Below, in pieces: positions 7,053 to 15,253 of a DNA stretch of 33,732 nucleotides; within the stretch, counting starts at the first letter, position 1, and each line of letters begins with the position of its first letter. The position numbers and the translations under genes are program-made. The notes below the pieces were generated by a model. The model saw only the letters and a list, made by a program, of their open reading frames with translations, searched no databases and had not been told where the DNA came from. The DNA is from a virus. The DNA lies in IMG/VR virus record IMGVR_UViG_3300046467_001001, positions 1 through 33,732 of that record. The stretch is one strand, 5' to 3'.

Positions 7053-7888
7053 AGTTTCCGACACCATTATTTGAAGCGGAGGGCATTGGCGGGGGCGGTG
7101 GCGCAGATGAAGGTGCTGGCACTCGACCCGAGTACGTGCCTGAGAAATTCTGGAATGCTGAAACCGGCCAAACCAATGTCGAGGCAATGGCTACGTCCTA
7201 TTCGGAAAGTGAAACACGCCTGAGTGAAATCACCCGTGGCGGCAAGACTGCCGAGGAATGGGATGTTGAAGCTCGCGCAAAGATCACTGAGGAATTAAGC
7301 GCGGAGTCCTTGGCCGGTCGGCCCGAAACATCCGAGGCATATGAATACGTTATGCCGGACGATCTCGAATTGCCCGAAGGCGTCGAATGGACAATGGATG
7401 AGAACGATCCGCTTTTGGCTTGGTGGAAAACCACCGCGTTCAACAACGGAATGACGCAAGAGCAATTCAACGCCGGAGTTGGTGATTATATCAAGCAACA
7501 GGCGGGATCGCTTCCTGACTACGATAAGGAAATGAAAGCGCTGGGTGAGAATGCTCAACGGCGCGTCGATGGTGCGAACCTTTGGGCCAAGGCCAATTTG
7601 AGCGAGGGCGCATTCTCCGCACTTGAAAGCTATATGACCGAGGCTAAGGGAATTGAGCTTGTTGAGGAAATTATGGGACTAACTAAAGTTGGCAGGATGA
7701 ATCCTGGTGGTGAAGCCCCCAAATTGGCCAAGGTTAAGTCCAGGACTGAATTGATCGAGATGCAAAAAGATAAACGGTATTGGGATTCCAATTACCGTGA
7801 CGAGTCATATGTTGCTGAAGTTAGCGCGGCTTGGGCTGCTGCTTTCCCTGGCGACACAAGTACTGCACCCCTAAACCCATCCGGGTAA
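7049..7888 (+). CDS. Capsid assembly scaffolding protein (putative)
   Basis: A 279-residue acidic protein just upstream of the major capsid gene. It has a Gly-rich, low-complexity start, a long acidic/helical body, and a C-terminal helix-turn-helix-like tail (MQKDKRYWDSNYRDESYVAEV, quoted in part). Composition, size and position match T7 gp9-type scaffolds, which line the prohead interior and leave before packaging. The motif KFWNAETGQTNVEAMATSYSE (around 34-54) also recurs in podovirus scaffolds. No catalytic residues are expected or seen. I call it from context plus composition. Confidence 0.75.
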   Translation: MKFPTPLFEAEGIGGGGGADEGAGTRPEYVPEKFWNAETGQTNVEAMATSYSESETRLSEITRGGKTAEEWDVEARAKITEELSAESLAGRPETSEAYEYVMPDDLELPEGVEWTMDENDPLLAWWKTTAFNNGMTQEQFNAGVGDYIKQQAGSLPDYDKEMKALGENAQRRVDGANLWAKANLSEGAFSALESYMTEAKGIELVEEIMGLTKVGRMNPGGEAPKLAKVKSRTELIEMQKDKRYWDSNYRDESYVAEVSAAWAAAFPGDTSTAPLNPSG

Positions 7889-8007
7889 AGGCGGCAGAAG
7901 AAGGTCAACTTGCGGCCCTGTTGAAACCGTGCCGGCCCCGAAAGGCATAACCGGATCACGACAAGATGGCATAACCGACAGACCGAAGATGAAACGTGGA
8001 GTAAATC
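7889..8007 (+). promoter_or_regulatory. Leader region before the capsid gene with 10-base repeats
   Basis: This 119-base untranslated gap is the longest within the head genes. GGCATAACCG occurs twice, at 7944-7953 and 7968-7977, exactly 24 bases apart. A TTGAAA hexamer lies at 7921-7926, with no matching -10 at standard spacing. The capsid ATG has a GGAG ribosome-binding site (GTGGAGTAAATC). A dedicated promoter or regulator-binding site for high capsid output is plausible but unproven. Confidence 0.35.
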
Positions 8008-8823
8008 ATGGCTAATACCATTGATACCGCCTTCGTCGAACAGTTTGAGGCCGATGTTCATCTTGCCTATCAGCGGCAGGGTTCGCGTTTGCGGAACACC
8101 GTTCGAACGAAGAATAACGTAGCGAACAAAACCACCTTCCAGAAAGTCGCCAAGGGCGCGGCTTCTCAGAAGTCTCGTGGCGGGGATGTGACGCCGATGA
8201 ATTTGGCTCACACCAACGTATCCGTGACTCTTGAGGACTGGTACGCATCCGAATATATCGATGATCTAGACGAACTACGGATCAATATCGATGAGCGGAT
8301 GGTTGCGGCTAGCTCGGGCGCATGGGCACTTGGTCGAAAGACCGACTCGCTTATTACGACCGCGATGGACGCTACCACTGCTGAGATTGCTCACGGCTCT
8401 GCTGGTCTGAATAAGGCCAAAGTAACCGAGGCTTTCGAAACTTTCGGTAACAACGATGTACCGGAAGACGGACAGCGCTATTGGGTGGTCGGATATCAGC
8501 AATGGACCGATCTCATGGATTTGACGGAGTTCGCCAATTTGGACTTCATCGGCTCCGATGGCCCGTGGCCTTCCGGCGTGACCGCGAAAAGTTGGCTCGG
8601 TTTCAACTTCTTCGCATTTTCTGGCTTAGATATTGCGGCTACCACCCGCAAGACCTTCGCCTATCACCAGTCGTCAATGGGTCATGCCATTGGCGCCGAT
8701 GTAGAGCTTGATGTTACTTGGCAGGGTCAAAAACAGGCTCATCTGTTTGTGAATAAGATGCAGATGAACTCGGTTTTGATTGATGCCAACGGTATCATCG
8801 AAGTCTCCTGCACTGAAGTATAG
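8008..8823 (+). CDS. Major capsid protein (HK97-like, BPP-1-type family)
   Basis: A 271-residue shell protein. The start (MANTIDTAFVEQFEADVHLAYQRQGSRLRNTVRTK, given here for recognition by its parts FVEQFEADVHLAYQRQGS and LRNTVRTK) and the internal SVTLEDWYASEYIDDLDELRIN pattern are typical of the short, roughly 270-330-residue capsid proteins of the BPP-1/Bbp17-like group. Those adopt an HK97-type fold with altered topology (established for BPP-1). Location after the scaffold and before a decoration-sized gene, plus the strong ribosome-binding site, support the call. No signal for proteolytic maturation is visible. Confidence 0.88.
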   Translation: MANTIDTAFVEQFEADVHLAYQRQGSRLRNTVRTKNNVANKTTFQKVAKGAASQKSRGGDVTPMNLAHTNVSVTLEDWYASEYIDDLDELRINIDERMVAASSGAWALGRKTDSLITTAMDATTAEIAHGSAGLNKAKVTEAFETFGNNDVPEDGQRYWVVGYQQWTDLMDLTEFANLDFIGSDGPWPSGVTAKSWLGFNFFAFSGLDIAATTRKTFAYHQSSMGHAIGADVELDVTWQGQKQAHLFVNKMQMNSVLIDANGIIEVSCTEV

Positions 8824-8838
8824 GAAGGGAGATATAAG

Positions 8839-9102
8839 ATGGCATTTTCATATACCAGCCTTACCAATCTCGCTTATGGCAACGGCTTTACGCTGTGGCA
8901 CTACGTCAGTGCTGACGCCAAGGCCACAGTCGATGCGGCAAGTTATTTTAATACCGCTGCCGATTTGCTCAAGGTGAATGACGTTATTATCTGCGTTGAT
9001 ACTGCCACGCCGACTGTCACCCTCATGGTAGTTCTCTCTAATACGGGGACTGTTGTGGATGTGTCAGATGGTACGGCTATCGCACTCACCGACTCTCGTT
9101 AA
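8839..9102 (+). CDS. Putative head decoration / stabilisation protein
   Basis: Eighty-seven residues, 15 bases after the capsid gene with a GGGAGATATA ribosome-binding region. Predicted all-beta; motifs GFTLWHYVSADAKATVDAASYF (quoted by parts GFTLWHYVSADAK and TVDAASYF) followed by LLKVNDVIICV. Small proteins of this pattern follow capsid genes in many phages (from memory) and are plausible cement or trimeric decoration proteins. The function has not been shown here; it could also be a fibre-associated beta-protein. It ends just before a stable hairpin. Confidence 0.55.
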   Translation: MAFSYTSLTNLAYGNGFTLWHYVSADAKATVDAASYFNTAADLLKVNDVIICVDTATPTVTLMVVLSNTGTVVDVSDGTAIALTDSR

Positions 9103-9121
9103 CTACTATACGAACAGGAGC

Positions 9122-9143
9122 GGGCGTCCCTTCGGGGGCGCCC
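9122..9143 (+). terminator. Stable hairpin with UUCG tetraloop after capsid genes
   Basis: Nine base pairs (9122-9130 with 9135-9143, one G-U) close on a TTCG loop, the exceptionally stable cUUCGg type. There is no U-tract after it, so it is not a classical intrinsic terminator. Position after the capsid and decoration genes matches where T7-like phages place a partial terminator, and it may instead protect the abundant capsid mRNA from 3' decay. Confidence 0.55.
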
Positions 9144-9162
9144 TAACCTCTCGGAGATATAA

Positions 9163-9753
9163 ATGGCAGCCACAAATATCGCTGTAATCAATCAATCCCT
9201 GATCAAAGTCGGTGGTCAAGTTATCACCGCGCTCACGGATGGCACTACAGAATCAAAAGTGGCCTCTATTCTGTATGAGGATTATGTGCGTGGTCAGCTT
9301 GGCTTGGTCCGTTGGAATTGGGGCAAGACACAATTCTCCTTAAATCAATCATCAGCAACGCCTTTAGAGGGATGGGATTATGGATATGACATTCCAAGCG
9401 ATCTTCTTATTCTCCATCGCGTTACTGCTGGTGATAATGATATTTCATTTGAACGATTTAAAGATAAAATCTTCACTAATGAAGACAACGACGCCGACGA
9501 TGTCGTTTCTCATTACACCTACCGAGTCTCTGAAATTGACTGGCCAGCAGATTTTACTCTTGCCGTTGTCACAGGACTAGCCGCTGACTTCGCGCTGTCT
9601 CTTGCGCGTGATGCAGAATTATCCGTTACTATGGAGCAAAAGGCGACGGTCTTGTTCGCCCAGGCGCGGCGTAATGATGCCCAAGGGCAGACGTCTAAAG
9701 TCCTCAAAATGAAACGTATCACCGGATCACGGCTCGCTAGTTCAGGTCGTTAA
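9163..9753 (+). CDS. Tail tubular protein A / head-tail adaptor (T7 gp11-like)
   Basis: A 196-residue protein expected to form the adaptor ring between portal and tail nozzle. It shows the family pattern: start AATNIAVINQSLIKVGGQ, then ILYEDYVRGQLGLVRWNW (SKVASILYEDYVRGQ region around residues 35-52), then YDIPSDLLILHRV (75-87), and a C-terminal helical half (LALARDAEL-like) ending in a basic tail. Length matches gp11-type proteins. It is followed at once, with no gap, by the nozzle gene, the usual order. A GGAG ribosome-binding site precedes the ATG. Confidence 0.85.
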   Translation: MAATNIAVINQSLIKVGGQVITALTDGTTESKVASILYEDYVRGQLGLVRWNWGKTQFSLNQSSATPLEGWDYGYDIPSDLLILHRVTAGDNDISFERFKDKIFTNEDNDADDVVSHYTYRVSEIDWPADFTLAVVTGLAADFALSLARDAELSVTMEQKATVLFAQARRNDAQGQTSKVLKMKRITGSRLASSGR

Positions 9754-11676
9754 ATGACAAAAGTTCGTCGTATCCAAAACTCGTTTGTCGCCGGGCAACT
9801 TGATCTCGGTATGCGAATGCGGTCTGATATTGGAGCGTATGCCAACGGCTTGGAAACATGCCTGAATTATCGCTTGCTTCTGCACGGCGGCGCTAAACGC
9901 CGACCCGGCACGAAATATAAATCTACGCTCAATAAGAAATCCCGCCTTGCTAAGTTCGTATTCTCTGAGAGCCAGCAATATGTCGTTGCTTTCCAAGCCG
10001 CGCGCATCGAGGTGTATGGCACGGACGGTCTTCTCGATCAGGCCATCACCTCAAGTGTGCCATATACAGAAGTACAGTTAGATGAAATTCGCTGGGCGCA
10101 AGCCGGTGATACCATGATTGTTGTGCATGAAGATCATCCGATTTGGCAGTTGAAGCGAACTGGCGCGACAACCTTCACCTGGACACTGTTTGCCTTTGAG
10201 CAAGCCACAGCCGGATTTCCCTTGCATCAGCCCTATAATAAATATGCTGCGGCGGGGAACACACTGACGCCATCGGGCACGACAGGATCAATAACCTGCA
10301 CCCTTTCTGCCGCTCATTTCACCACTAATTTTATTAATGAAATCATCCGGTATAAAGGCAAGGAAATATTGCTCACGGCGTTTACTTCAACCACCATTAT
10401 GACCGGGACTGTTAGAGATACACTTGTCGGTACTGATGCCGATGCAGATTGGGATGAACCTGCTTTTCATAGTGTCGTTGGATACCCAAGAACAGCGCGC
10501 TTTCATTTACAGAGGCTTATATTCGGCGGCGCCAAGACAATGCCTGATTCCATCTTTGGTTCAAAGATTGGGGCGTTTTTCAATTTTGATCTTGGAACCG
10601 GCCTTGCTGCCGAGGGCATTCAACAAACAATTGGTAGCGATCAGGTCAATACGATCATGCACATGGTTTCATCGCGCCATCTGCAAATATTCACCAACCA
10701 AGCAGAATATTTTATTCCGACAACTGAAGCCGTGCCGTTTACGCCAGCGAATGTTGCATTTCAAGAGCAGACCGATTTCGGCAGCCTCGATGTTCCGCCG
10801 CGCAAAATGGATGGTGTTACGCTATTCCCTGACAGAACAGGTAAGCATCTAAGGGAGTTTCTATTCTCAGATATCGAGCAAGCATATTCATCTGAATCCC
10901 TATCCAAGCTGGCTCCTGAAATATTCGGGACGCCAAAAGACTGTGATGTTCTGTCTGGCTCGACAAATCATCCAGAACAGTATCTCTATATCATCGATAC
11001 CGATGGCTTTATGGCGCAACTGAATACTATGCGATCCGAGAATATCTCTGGATGGTCGCAATGGAAAACTCGCACTGGAGATAAATTCATTTCCATTACC
11101 GAGGCAAACGACGATATCTTTTTGTGTGTGGAACGATCTATCAATTCGTCCACTGTCTATTACCTTGAGGTATTGGACTACACCAGCACCCTTGATTGCA
11201 ATATCACGCTCACATCCGCCGCTACAACGGCCTGGAGCGGCCTTACAGTGCTTGAGGGCGAAGCGGTGGACGTTTACGACAATACGGATATCACGCACGG
11301 TGGCGGCTATACTGTGGCCTCTGGAGCCATAACCACGACTAATAATCATACAGATATCGACGTTGGCTTTGATATCACAACTACGATCAAAGATTTACCC
11401 CCGCAAGTTCAATTGGCCTCCGGCTCAATTGCTGGCGAGATGAAGCGAATCGCGCGAATTAATGTGTCTGTCCTTGATTCGTACACTTGGACAATCGGGG
11501 ATGATATCGTTCAGTTGTATGAAACCACCGACGATCTCAGCGCTGCACCGATTGCCAAGAGCGGTATGTATGAGTTCTTCCAGCTAGGCTTTGGTAGGCT
11601 GCGTCAAACCACGATCACGCAAGATGCGCCACTTCCCCTGACAATCTTGGGGCTTGAGAAGGAGATTGTTTTTTAA
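9754..11676 (+). CDS. Tail tubular protein B / nozzle (T7 gp12-like)
   Basis: A 640-residue tail nozzle protein, the hexameric tip that gates DNA and carries the fibres. The N-terminus has the family signature: QNSFVAGQLDLGMRMRSDIGAYANGLETCLNY, then HGGAKRRPGTKYKS (residues about 8-57; quoted in parts FVAGQLDLG and GGAKRRPGT). Size is near T7 gp12 (794) but on the shorter side, as in many marine podoviruses. The body is predicted beta-rich, with many small repeats. It begins directly after the adaptor stop codon, and its stop overlaps the next start (TAATG). Confidence 0.87.
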   Translation: MTKVRRIQNSFVAGQLDLGMRMRSDIGAYANGLETCLNYRLLLHGGAKRRPGTKYKSTLNKKSRLAKFVFSESQQYVVAFQAARIEVYGTDGLLDQAITSSVPYTEVQLDEIRWAQAGDTMIVVHEDHPIWQLKRTGATTFTWTLFAFEQATAGFPLHQPYNKYAAAGNTLTPSGTTGSITCTLSAAHFTTNFINEIIRYKGKEILLTAFTSTTIMTGTVRDTLVGTDADADWDEPAFHSVVGYPRTARFHLQRLIFGGAKTMPDSIFGSKIGAFFNFDLGTGLAAEGIQQTIGSDQVNTIMHMVSSRHLQIFTNQAEYFIPTTEAVPFTPANVAFQEQTDFGSLDVPPRKMDGVTLFPDRTGKHLREFLFSDIEQAYSSESLSKLAPEIFGTPKDCDVLSGSTNHPEQYLYIIDTDGFMAQLNTMRSENISGWSQWKTRTGDKFISITEANDDIFLCVERSINSSTVYYLEVLDYTSTLDCNITLTSAATTAWSGLTVLEGEAVDVYDNTDITHGGGYTVASGAITTTNNHTDIDVGFDITTTIKDLPPQVQLASGSIAGEMKRIARINVSVLDSYTWTIGDDIVQLYETTDDLSAAPIAKSGMYEFFQLGFGRLRQTTITQDAPLPLTILGLEKEIVF

Positions 11677-12122
11677 TGGGTTATGTCACCATTGCCATAG
11701 CCGTTATTGGGCTCGTTATGCAGATGAAATCTGCTGGCGAGGCAAAGAAGGCTGCAAAGTTTGAGCGCGAGCAAGCCGAGCAACAGAAGCTCGCTATTAA
11801 GACTGAAGCTCTTAATCAGGAGACAAACCGGCGCCTGGATTTCTTTGCCGCCGACCAAGCCAATATGGCGCAGGATGCAGCGAACGGTGTGGCCATTCTC
11901 GGAGGGACGGCGGACGCAATGAAGCTGGGAAACAAGTTTGCTTTGGACCGTGATATTGCCACCCTTAGGGCAAACGCGGCTTCTGGTATTCGCACTGCTG
12001 GCCTTAGATCATCTGCCATTGGTGCACGGGCACGCAGCGCACAATTCGCGGCCGTCGGCCAAGGACTTTCGAATGCGGCCTCGATTTATAAAAAGTCCCA
12101 AACCCAAAAGACAATAGAATGA
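11676..12122 (+). CDS. Internal virion protein, gp14-like
   Basis: A 148-residue Ala-rich protein: an N-terminal hydrophobic segment (VTIAIAVIGLVMQM, residues 4-17), then a long helical, Ala/Gln/Lys-rich body suited to coiled coils (KKAAKFEREQAEQQ at about 25-38; DAANGVAILGGTADAMKLG mid-protein). This is the size, composition and position of T7 gp14-type ejection proteins, which insert into the outer membrane at infection. The start overlaps the nozzle stop, and its stop overlaps the next start (ATGA). Homology is by pattern and order only. Confidence 0.7.
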   Translation: MGYVTIAIAVIGLVMQMKSAGEAKKAAKFEREQAEQQKLAIKTEALNQETNRRLDFFAADQANMAQDAANGVAILGGTADAMKLGNKFALDRDIATLRANAASGIRTAGLRSSAIGARARSAQFAAVGQGLSNAASIYKKSQTQKTIE

Positions 12123-15100
12123 GAAAAGAATTTAAGTCAAAGATCAGCCTGAATATTCAGCCGATTGTTCCGGCTGGTGATCACGGCGAGGGTTCATCGG
12201 CATTTGGCACTCAATTGACTAATTTCGCCGAGGGACTGCAAGCCGATAAAGCGATAGAGCTAAAGAGAGAAGGTGAGAGGGCTGGGGCTAAAGCCGGGAT
12301 TGACCCTAATTTTAAGCCTCGCGACGATGAGAGCCAAGTTTTTAATGCCGCTTTCAATGCAGCCGGTGAAACGGCGTATATTGCACAATTAAAAATTGAT
12401 TCGTTTGCTGCTATGAGCCAAATTGAAAGGGATAACGCGCAAGACCCTATAAAATACCAAGCCGCTTCAGACGCCTATATTGCCTCAACCGTTGGGGCAA
12501 TTGATCCGCGATTAAAAACCCAGGCCGAGCAAATGCTACGGAGCCGTCAGGCGGCATCCGGTGTCCGTGTCGCTGATATGCGATTCTCTATCATTAAGCA
12601 ACAGCAACACATAGCTGTTTCAGCCGCGATCACGATGGATGAGACAGAGCATTTTGACAGAGTTCGAGAAACAGGCGTTGTCGATCAAGGCGCAAAAACC
12701 GCCATATCCGAACAGGTGGTTAGCGCCCTGGCGTCGGGTATCTACGGTTCTGCGGATTCCGCAGCTTTTACCAAGCAGCACCAATATCGTGAGCATTTAT
12801 CCCTGGCCTATTACGAGATGGAAAAAATCACCTCAACTGAGGATTCCTCCGGCTCGAAATCGAATCAATTTCTTCAGGACGTTGCTGCTGGCGAGACAAA
12901 TCTCACTGAGGGTTTAAGTACTCAGCAGCGGATCAACCTAGTTTCCGCTATGAGGACAATGCGGGATTCGCTCAACTACGCAAAAGATACTGAAGCGAAT
13001 GAGGCGGCTATCTGGCAGACGAAGGCGCAAGTGCTGCGGAAAGCCCAGATTAGCCTTTCGACTGAACAGGCAAAGCCCATGCTAATTCAATCTATTGCTG
13101 ATGGTAATTTGGCTACTGTTCTGAACTTTCAGAAAGAACATGGTGCTTCAATAGATATAGATATTGCCAGCGGCGCGCTTACTGGCTCCCAAGGCCTATC
13201 CGAGAAAGAAGCTCTCCAAAGTTTTCTGAATACTCAGCTTGCCTTGCATCAAGACGTAACGCTTGCGCGTGAGTATATTGATGCAAATATAACACTCAAT
13301 CGGCCCATCCCGTTTACTAAGGACGGTATAGGGGCGACTGAAACGGTGGCGTCTGATAATCTTAATCGCGGAGAATGGGAGCTTTATAAGCGTACTGATG
13401 ATGGTGCATACGATGAAGAGGCTATGCTGAAAATGCAGCTTTATATCGCATCGACCGGCCATCTTTCTCAAGAATTTACAGGTCGGATTAAAACGACTCA
13501 ATTAATGGGACCAGAATTAGCATATTGGGCTCAGTTCTATGCTCCGATTTTATCCAATGAGTATACCGGCGATACCATATTGGCTCAACTTCCGAATGAG
13601 ACACGGGGGCTTATTGTAACGATTGCTCAGATGCACCGAGACGGACAAGCGACCCCTGAAAAATTAGAGTTGATGCTTAAAGATAGAATGGGGCGCACTC
13701 TTGAAAATCATCAAATAGAAGTTCTTGCTAGTTATGGCAGGGTTGTTGGCCCGGGTGATACTGTTGATAGCGCATGGCGCGATCTTGCTAGTGAAACTGG
13801 TATAATTGATGATTTTGTTCAAGCCGGAAAGCCGACTTGGTTCGAGAATGTTACGAATAAAAATATCCGGTATACACGCGGCACCTTCGGAATTATTGGC
13901 GCTGCGGTTAATTCGATAAAGCATTTAATTCAAGCTGGCGACGATATGGAATGGTTTGATCCTAAAATCCCGCCTGAGTTTCAAGAGACTATTCTAAATT
14001 ATTTCACTCAGTCCTCGATGATGTACGACACCGATAAGAAGTCGCAAGAAAACGCAATGGCTGATGCGATGACTTCGGCTCTGCAAAATACCAATTGGGG
14101 AGTGACTACTTTCGGCGGCAAGCTCGCTTTTGTTAAAGCGCCCGTTTCCAAATGGGAGCATAACGATTTTGTGGTTCTTCCTGAAGGCTGGGATCATGCC
14201 AAAGAGCTTATGGTTGAAATGGCTGTTTATGACGCCATTGTCGAGGCAGGTCTGATTGATAGCGCGATGATTGCCGATAACGACGGCAATGCGGGCAATG
14301 TCGTAAATACGTGGGATGGCGAAAGCATTAACTATCAGGAGATGCTTGAAGATGGCCGTGTGAATTTGGTGGTAATAGGCGATCCCGTTGTCGGAGTTAT
14401 TCCGAGCTATCATATTGTAATTCAGAAAAAAACCGGCCAGCAAAAAATACTTCAGGTTAGAGAGCGGAGCGAAGACGGGACAACGGGGCCAGATTCCCAG
14501 TTGATACCGTTGGTATTCACATATCCGCAATCCGGCGGAGATGGCCAAAGCGAAATCGGGAGCGAATACCGTACTCTTGCGATAGAAGCGGCGGCAGAGG
14601 CCAAGGCATTCGTTTCAAGAATTATGGGGCCGAATGATTTTGTTGAAGAGATGGTTTTCAATGAATATTTCTACGAGAAAATTAGGGTCAACCGTGAAGG
14701 CATGGCCCCAAAGCGTAGATATACAGGGTTAAGCGGCATACTGAAAAAAGATTCTGATACAATGATTATGAATGCAAAGCATCTGGCTGGCAGTTCTCTC
14801 CCGGCAAATGATGCCATCAACGAAGGCAGCGAGAATATCCCGCTCGCTATTGATGATAATGCTATCTCGGTAGAAATGCCTAAGTCCTCTAATGATGTTG
14901 TGCCGGGTCAGGTGAATTTTGATCCAAATTCATCAGAGGTTTCAGAGGCGCAAATACCCTCGATTGAGGCTGCGGCGGCTGATTTAAAGGCTAACCCAGA
15001 ACAGAAAATCAGAATTGAGGCGTTTTCTTTCAGTGGAGACAGTCTTTCTGACAATCGCAAGCAATCATTGAGCCGGGCGATGGCTATTCGTCAGCGTCTT

Positions 15101-15253
15101 GTGAAAATGGGCATTGATCCCTCAAGAATTGAAATCAATTCTCGCGGTAAGCAGGCCCGCCCCGGCAAAGGCATAAATGAAGAAAAGCGCCGGAATAAGA
15201 TGCGCTCCCAGACTTTTAGCAATGGTGTTGATTTAATTATGGTAAATGAATAA
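12119..15253 (+). CDS. Large internal virion protein with C-terminal OmpA-like domain
   Basis: A 1044-residue protein between gp14-like and gp16-like genes, in the slot of T7 gp15, which with its neighbours forms the channel that ejects DNA across the periplasm. The first ~900 residues are mostly helical without a familiar motif. Residues about 932-1044 form an OmpA/Pal-like peptidoglycan-binding fold: VNFDPNSSEVSEAQ, IEAAAADLKANPEQKIRIEAF, DNRKQSLSRAMAIRQRLVKMG (quoted by parts), IDPSRIEINSRG and a closing VDLIMV strand. The conserved Arg of the N-x(6)-RA motif is present, but the usual Asp of GxTD is not. It overlaps both neighbours. Confidence 0.75.
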   Translation: MRKEFKSKISLNIQPIVPAGDHGEGSSAFGTQLTNFAEGLQADKAIELKREGERAGAKAGIDPNFKPRDDESQVFNAAFNAAGETAYIAQLKIDSFAAMSQIERDNAQDPIKYQAASDAYIASTVGAIDPRLKTQAEQMLRSRQAASGVRVADMRFSIIKQQQHIAVSAAITMDETEHFDRVRETGVVDQGAKTAISEQVVSALASGIYGSADSAAFTKQHQYREHLSLAYYEMEKITSTEDSSGSKSNQFLQDVAAGETNLTEGLSTQQRINLVSAMRTMRDSLNYAKDTEANEAAIWQTKAQVLRKAQISLSTEQAKPMLIQSIADGNLATVLNFQKEHGASIDIDIASGALTGSQGLSEKEALQSFLNTQLALHQDVTLAREYIDANITLNRPIPFTKDGIGATETVASDNLNRGEWELYKRTDDGAYDEEAMLKMQLYIASTGHLSQEFTGRIKTTQLMGPELAYWAQFYAPILSNEYTGDTILAQLPNETRGLIVTIAQMHRDGQATPEKLELMLKDRMGRTLENHQIEVLASYGRVVGPGDTVDSAWRDLASETGIIDDFVQAGKPTWFENVTNKNIRYTRGTFGIIGAAVNSIKHLIQAGDDMEWFDPKIPPEFQETILNYFTQSSMMYDTDKKSQENAMADAMTSALQNTNWGVTTFGGKLAFVKAPVSKWEHNDFVVLPEGWDHAKELMVEMAVYDAIVEAGLIDSAMIADNDGNAGNVVNTWDGESINYQEMLEDGRVNLVVIGDPVVGVIPSYHIVIQKKTGQQKILQVRERSEDGTTGPDSQLIPLVFTYPQSGGDGQSEIGSEYRTLAIEAAAEAKAFVSRIMGPNDFVEEMVFNEYFYEKIRVNREGMAPKRRYTGLSGILKKDSDTMIMNAKHLAGSSLPANDAINEGSENIPLAIDDNAISVEMPKSSNDVVPGQVNFDPNSSEVSEAQIPSIEAAAADLKANPEQKIRIEAFSFSGDSLSDNRKQSLSRAMAIRQRLVKMGIDPSRIEINSRGKQARPGKGINEEKRRNKMRSQTFSNGVDLIMVNE
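14912..15250 (+). other. OmpA-like peptidoglycan-binding domain (residues ~932-1044)
   Basis: The domain order is beta strand (VNFDP), helix, strand (KIRIEAF), helix starting SLSRAMAIRQRL, strand (SRIEINSRG), final strand (VDLIMV). The SLSRAxAxRxxLxxxGI-xxxRI pattern is what I recall from a subgroup of OmpA-family proteins of Alphaproteobacteria, ending in a VDLVV-like strand. It ends the virion protein, so it could grip the murein sacculus during ejection. An AFSFSGDS segment replaces the canonical GHTD ligand loop, so binding strength is uncertain. Confidence 0.65.
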
